DNA from: Magnaporthiopsis rhizophila
Taxonomy: Eukaryota; Ascomycota; Sordariomycetes; Magnaporthales; Magnaporthaceae
Direction of reading: 5' to 3'
DNA: 64,000 bases
Assembly: GCA_003049465.1 (NCBI GenBank)
Contig: PYSS01000052.1
Span: 1-64,000, forward strand
The notes under the pieces are model-generated. The model was not told the origin of the DNA. It did no database searches and worked only from the letters and a program-made list of their open reading frames with translations. Each line of letters starts with the position of its first letter. The first letter of the stretch is position 1. The position numbers and the translations under genes are program-made. This document shows, piece after piece, positions 59,037-64,000 of this stretch.

Positions 59037-60304
59037 TGTAGCTTCGGGGCCTCTGGGAAGCGTAGGGGGTCGATAGTGTCGAAAGACCGAAGAGAGGCGA
59101 AAATACTAACGTCGTAGGATGCGACGTTTTGACGATGGAGATAGCTATAATGCAGCTGAGGCTGTGGTGAGGATGCGAACGAGTGAATCAAATTTGATGA
59201 GTGTGATGGTTGAATGGTGGGCAATCTATGATGGCTTTTCTGGAGAAAACAAAGTCACAATGGCTTGGTTGGTGGCTGCTCCATTGTTCTTGCCAAGACG
59301 AAAAGGAAAAAAAAAAAGAGAGGGATTGTCTGGTGGCGGCCGCCCTTTGTTTCCCATTCAGCTCTCTCATCCTGCCACACGACCACCCACCCAAGACTGA
59401 GGAAGGCGGAAGGGTTGACTGTTGGAGCAGCACCTAGGTATGTGGTAGGTGCCTACCGACTAGGTACGCAATACGCAATTATTCTTTTTTTTTTTTTTTT
59501 TTTTTTCACGCATGATACATCGTACATGATAGAGTATGGTTATTTTCGGTAGCGTGCTCGTATTTATTGCTCTTTTTTTTTCTCCTTGCTGGTGAATGAT
59601 GACAGCGTACTGGCGAGAAAATGTCGGGCGTCACATCAGCCTACTGAGAGAGCGCACGCACGGATGTCAACCCAGATCACTAAACTGGCAATAACACACC
59701 CACATTGTGGGTAGCCCAAGAACCGAAAAGCTTGGGATATTGCCGTCGGCTCCTGGATGCCGTCCTCTACCTACCAACGCGCCTGCGTATACCCAGGTAG
59801 GATGGACGGTTTCGATATTGGGCCTTCGTGGCACAATCCTTGCACGGGAGTTGGTTGTGCTTGGGTAGACCCACAGCAACGACCGAGTGACATTTATGCG
59901 CCAAGAAGCGACGAAAGCGAATAGGTTTCCTATGCAATGTAATATCCATAGCATTGTGTCAAGGGGCAGTATTCTGCTCACGGCGGCTCTTGATGGTAGT
60001 CACGAAGAAGGCGAGGCCGTTTAACTTCCATTGCGGCGGTTCACCAATTTAAACGTTCAGTGTGGAGCGTGGATGCACTAGAAGCCCGTCCGGAACGCGC
60101 GGTCCACTGTAAAACTCCGACCACCCCGAGCGTCCACCCATTGTTATCAAGTCAAATTGTCGGATGGGGCTCTCATCCCATGCCCTATCTCGCAGCGGTT
60201 CTGCATTTTCCCAAGTGCCGAAACACTTCCCACCCCAAGTCTGTCACCGGGCCCGGGTAAATTCACCGTCGCTTTTGCATTCCGGCGGCTTGGAGGCCGG
60301 GACG
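59037..60304. other. Divergent promoter spacer
   Basis: Separates the minus-strand unknown gene from the plus-strand hydrolase gene. It holds a T22 run at 59485-59506 and several TACCTA/TAGGTA motifs near 59433-59470 and 59768-59802. No gene seen. Confidence 0.5.
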
Positions 60305-61956
60305 ATGCCGAGCCCGCACACTCGTCCCCTCAAATACGACACGATGATCATCAGGGCCATATATGGGGGCCTGGCCCTCCTCTACGTTTCTGTCTATCTC
60401 AGGGTGAGCTTTCCTTCCAAGCGCTTTTGTTTCGCTACCAGTGGAAGATATTCTCTGTGGCCTAGGCAGCCGACTGAGGAACAACCTACCTACGCACAGC
60501 TGGTCTACGCAACCCGGCCGCAACCACGAATACGCACATAGTCGGCCCGCCGTCAGAGCCCGATAATACACGTACACCTCCGCAACCAAGAGCCGCCATG
60601 AGAAAGAGGCCACAAGAGCCCTCGCAGGGGCTGTCGGATGCAGTCATCCAGGCGAGCAAGCGCACACACATGGAAACCCCGACGCTGCTCCAGAGAATGA
60701 CGTACGCCTCTTGGATGTATACCACGCAAAGCATCGTCGCGGGCTTCGTGTGGCTCCAAGGGTGGAAGGAGCGGCACACTCCGCCAGATAGCCTCCCGGA
60801 CATCGTCAAGGCCTACGACTGTCGCCCCCACCTCCCCGTTCGGTCAGTTCCCAAGTGCCCCTCCCCTTCCCGGGTGATAACAGGTAGTGGCAGACAGACG
60901 AAACCGGGCCCGTACTGACATGGCATGCGAGGGTGTCCCAGCATCTTCTTCCCCGCATCCCACGACCAGTCCTCCCCGACCCCGCTCCCGACCCTCGTCA
61001 CAATCCATGGCGGCGGCTTTTGCATGGGCACGGCGCGCGACGCGGACGAGTGGAACCGCGACTTCGCCAACAAACACAATGTCCTCGTCGTCTCGCTGTC
61101 CTACTCCAAGGCGCCCGCCTCCCCGTTCCCCGGAGCGCTGCACGACGTCGAGGCCGTGTACGGCGCCGTCATGGACGACGAGTCCCTCCCCATCGCGCGC
61201 GCCGGCAACACGGCGGGCGGCGCCGACGGCACCGCGCGCATCGCCATCCTCGGCTGGTCGGCGGGCGGCAACCTCGCGCTGTCGCTGTCGCAGCTGGCCA
61301 GCGTGCGGGAGTCGCGCCACGGCGCACCCTCGGCCGCCGTCACCGTCTACGGCGCGCTCGACCTGGCCACACCGCCGGCGGCCAAGACCAAGTCGCGCGT
61401 CTACAAGGTCAAGCTGCCGCCGCCGCGCGGCCAGTCGTCCGACAAGCTGGCGCAGCTCGCGCCCGTCTTCGACTGGAGCTACGTCCCCTACGGCCAGGAC
61501 CTGCGCGACCCGCTCCTCAGCCCGGCCTTCGCGCCCGAGGCGTCGCTGCCGCCGTACGTGTGCGTCGTGGCCTGCGAGCTCGACATGCTCTCGCACGAGT
61601 CGTGGCGCTTCGCCGTCCGCCTGGCCAACGAGCGCTTCGGCGCCGGCAGGGACCTGCCCGACGCCTTCGCCAAGGACAACGCGCCCCTCACCTTTACCGG
61701 CCGCCGCGCGCCGAGCCGCCGCAGGGGCCAGCTGGACGAGGAGGAGGGCGGGGATGAGCGGTTCGGGTTCGACGACCACGCCGACGGCAAGGGCGTCAAG
61801 TGGATGCTGGTGCCCGACGTCCTGCACGGCTTCGACTGCAAGGCGATGCGCGACCTGGCCGGCGGCGAGGAGGCTATCGAGGACGCCGAGATGAAGACGG
61901 TCCACGAGATTGAGAGGATAGGGAGGTGGTTGCGCGAGAAGGCTTGGAAGATCTGA
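60305..61956 (+). CDS. Membrane-anchored alpha/beta hydrolase (HSL-like, fold-3)
   Basis: Exons 60305-60403, about 60559-60842 and 60942-61956 encode roughly 465 residues. The first exon carries an N-terminal membrane segment (MIIRAIYGGLALLYVSVYL). Its donor GTGAGC joins in phase 0 to an acceptor at 60558 (CAGAG), the only in-phase AG I found, so that join is tentative. A separate start at 60598 is possible. The second intron (60843-60941) is clear. The catalytic core has the oxyanion motif HGGGF, the nucleophile in GWSAGGN (GxSxG), an acid candidate in CELDMLSHESW and His in VLHGFDC. This is the hormone-sensitive-lipase type of esterase; it probably hydrolyses an ester or lactone at a membrane. 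A 40-residue acidic/basic insert (about 61680-61790) precedes the catalytic His. Confidence 0.85.
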
Positions 61957-61991
61957 TGGGGTTTGGGTTTGAGATGACGCCATGATTGTTG

Positions 61992-62043
<52 letters not shown>

Positions 62044-62721
62044 GGACCGGCCCATCCCTGATTTCGACTAGCCGTGTACCTACCTACCTTTTTTAGTGCC
62101 ATGTGCAAGCAAATAAACACGTCATACTTGTCCTCTATCGTGCCTTTTTTTTCTTCTTTTTATATATATAGGTATATATACAAAACATCCCCGAGACCTT
62201 TCTTATCACCTACATTCCCCCTGTGATACGACGCTCGAGAAAACACATCAGCCTTGGCACTTTCGGTGGACGTTTGTCAAAGTCCGTACTTCCGAACAGG
62301 GACATTCGGCGCTGATCTATGTATACATCAAAGAACCGCGACTGCGGGGGTCACGTAGCGTATCAATCACCCCACCTAGTGCTGCGACAGATATTTTCCA
62401 AACCCCCCTGGGTAGCAACATGCAAGACACAATTGTGGCCGCACACTCTCGAGGCGCTCTTCAGGCCACATGATCCTTTCAGCCCTTGTCGAGGGAGGAT
62501 TCGTTTCTTAGGGAAGTAGGTGAAGCAGACTGGGCAAACGAGCACAACATGAACCAACATCGGGTGGCAGGGCTAATACACAACTGCGGACTGATTCGAC
62601 CAAAAACCAACAAAACAACCAGCATGCTCCCGGTGCCCTTCCATATTCTTTATGCGAATCTCGGCCGACGTGGCGGTTTGCCTATCTTTGGGCGAAGCCA
62701 TTACACATCACTCGCTTTTCT

Positions 62722-62763
<42 letters not shown>

Positions 62764-64000
62764 CACNAAAAAAAAAAAAAAAAAAAAAGGCTCACCCCGC
62801 CGTTGGTACTGTAATATTTCCGGCGTGACTGGCTATTTACGCGGTACCTACCCATCATTCCAGGTCAGGGATTTTGACCGGGTTCATTTTTGGACGACAC
62901 GTCAATGCGTGCGCGCGAACAAACGCTCAGCTGGTTCGACTCGCCGAAGTTCCGGGCGTTGCTGAAAGGGCAGGAATACACGGCGACATGCTCCCGGCCA
63001 TGGCGTCCCTTGCTGGGCACGAAATTCCCCGTTGGACTACCCCGTATGTCGGCTCTCTGGCCTCCTGTCAGATTCGCAGGATTGCCGGCGTGACACAGGG
63101 TTTCCCTTTACACGCTCTGTCACCTGCTATTTTTTTCTTCTTCTTTCCCTCCAGTGGGGTCACCGATCACTGATAGGTTTGGGATGAGGGGCTTACGGCA
63201 TTGAGAAACTGCAAGTCTAAGTGTTGTCTACTCCATGGCGCTGATTGTAATTATCGTGCGTACTTCGCGAGGTACGGTACGCCCAGACGATTCCCACTTC
63301 TTTCCTTGTCGTGGAGTCCCTTGGTATTTTGGGAGTTGCGAGCCGCCCCGTGCGCGTTTGGTACCATCGCAAACCAGGCAGCGATTTACATACCTAGGTA
63401 CTCAAACACTGCTCCTGATTCACGGTTAGCACGGCTTCGTTTTCTGCTCCTTGTCTCCCCCTGATGGCTTCCGAGCGTTGAGTTGGCGAGACTTTGGTTG
63501 GCGAGATTACGAGACATGCGGGAACCTATACGCACAAAAAAAAGGCTAGATCGCGGGTCCCGGTCGCGGACGTACTCTGTTCGGTCCCGATGCCTTTTGG
63601 CCGACGGATTGTTCGTGGCCCCCGACTTGCCCCGGAAGAATCTACACATGGGATGGGTGTTATCAGCGCCGTCGGTTAGAAAGAGAAAGATCTGGATCAC
63701 ACACATTCCGCCACCGTAAAGGCTCACGGGTTGTTGCCTTCACTTCCCTTGGAGGCAAAGTGCCTGAAGGGCATAGAGCCAGGTACTTCGTCTGAAGTGC
63801 AGTTCGTGCATCTATAAGAGGCAATCATATAGGGTGTGAAGCATGGTTGATTTCGGGCAGAATCACGCCAGGCGACTTCGGACTTTCTGGGGGAGGAGGC
63901 GACGTGCCGGGGCTAGCGGGGATTAGGCAAGGTTGTAACCCGTCCTGTCGGCCAGGAACACATGGTCCTACCCGCACCTCTCTGGAGGGAAGGCGGCGTA
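61957..64000. other. Right-end spacer with homopolymers
   Basis: Poly-T of about 48 bases at 61994-62041 lies just after the hydrolase stop. Poly-A tracts at about 62725-62760 and 62768-62788 flank a single N at 62767. TACCTA-type motifs occur near 62077-62092 and 62846. No open frame to the window end resembles a protein. Confidence 0.5.

Noticed and set aside
62932..62960. GGTTCGACTC resembling a tRNA T-loop
   Set aside because: No matching acceptor, D or anticodon stems can be drawn around it. No tRNA or rRNA gene was found in the window.

Overview
The window is nuclear DNA of a filamentous ascomycete. Introns are short (about 60-160 bp) with GT-AG ends and CTAAC/CTGAC branch sites. Codons in genes are GC-rich, intergenic spaces are long, and one AT-rich block looks like repeat-induced point mutation (RIP). 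Typical fungal families are present: a NACHT STAND protein, a HET-domain gene, a PTH11-like receptor, a Lap1-type aminopeptidase and a SAPS-family phosphatase subunit. Sordariomycetes is likely; Magnaporthales is only a guess. Exon boundaries were worked out by eye from splice signals, phase and recalled family patterns, with no database search.

Layout. 1-3.9 kb: AT-rich, RIP-like block holding a decayed Ty3/gypsy chromovirus polyprotein end and a 128-bp solo LTR with a 5-bp target duplication. 4.3-10.8 kb: a large six-exon NACHT (NLR-like) gene. 11.3-12.7 kb: a short-chain dehydrogenase (minus strand) with a GC-AG intron and unusual catalytic residues, followed by two more LTRs. 13.6-19.4 kb: no supportable gene. 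19.4-21.9 kb: a C2H2 zinc-finger regulator. 24.8-26.7 kb: a PTH11-like receptor gene interrupted by one TAG. 27.1-28.1 kb: a membrane-anchored double-psi beta-barrel protein (minus). 29.0-30.3 kb and 31.4-33.7 kb: a 2-oxoglutarate/Fe(II) dioxygenase and a ten-exon MFS transporter, divergently transcribed from a shared 1.06-kb spacer. 34.2-36.5 kb: a HET-domain gene broken by two TAA codons. 36.5-43.2 kb: gene-free. 43.5-43.9 kb: a small acidic protein of unknown function. 47.3-48.8 kb: a secreted leucine aminopeptidase. 51.2-57.0 kb: a SAPS-family (Sit4/PP6 phosphatase) gene whose last intron would be about 1.6 kb. 58.2-59.0 kb: a low-complexity unknown protein (minus). 60.3-62.0 kb: a membrane-anchored alpha/beta hydrolase.

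The genes do not form an obvious pathway. The left part (repeat block, NACHT gene, LTRs, degenerate SDR) and the middle (PTH11 and HET genes with nonsense codons, dioxygenase/transporter pair) look like accessory DNA. The right part (aminopeptidase, SAPS gene, hydrolase) looks more conserved. All three premature stops could come from a single C:G to T:A transition each. Five N-containing gaps lie in or beside homopolymer runs, so sequence errors at those places must be kept in mind.
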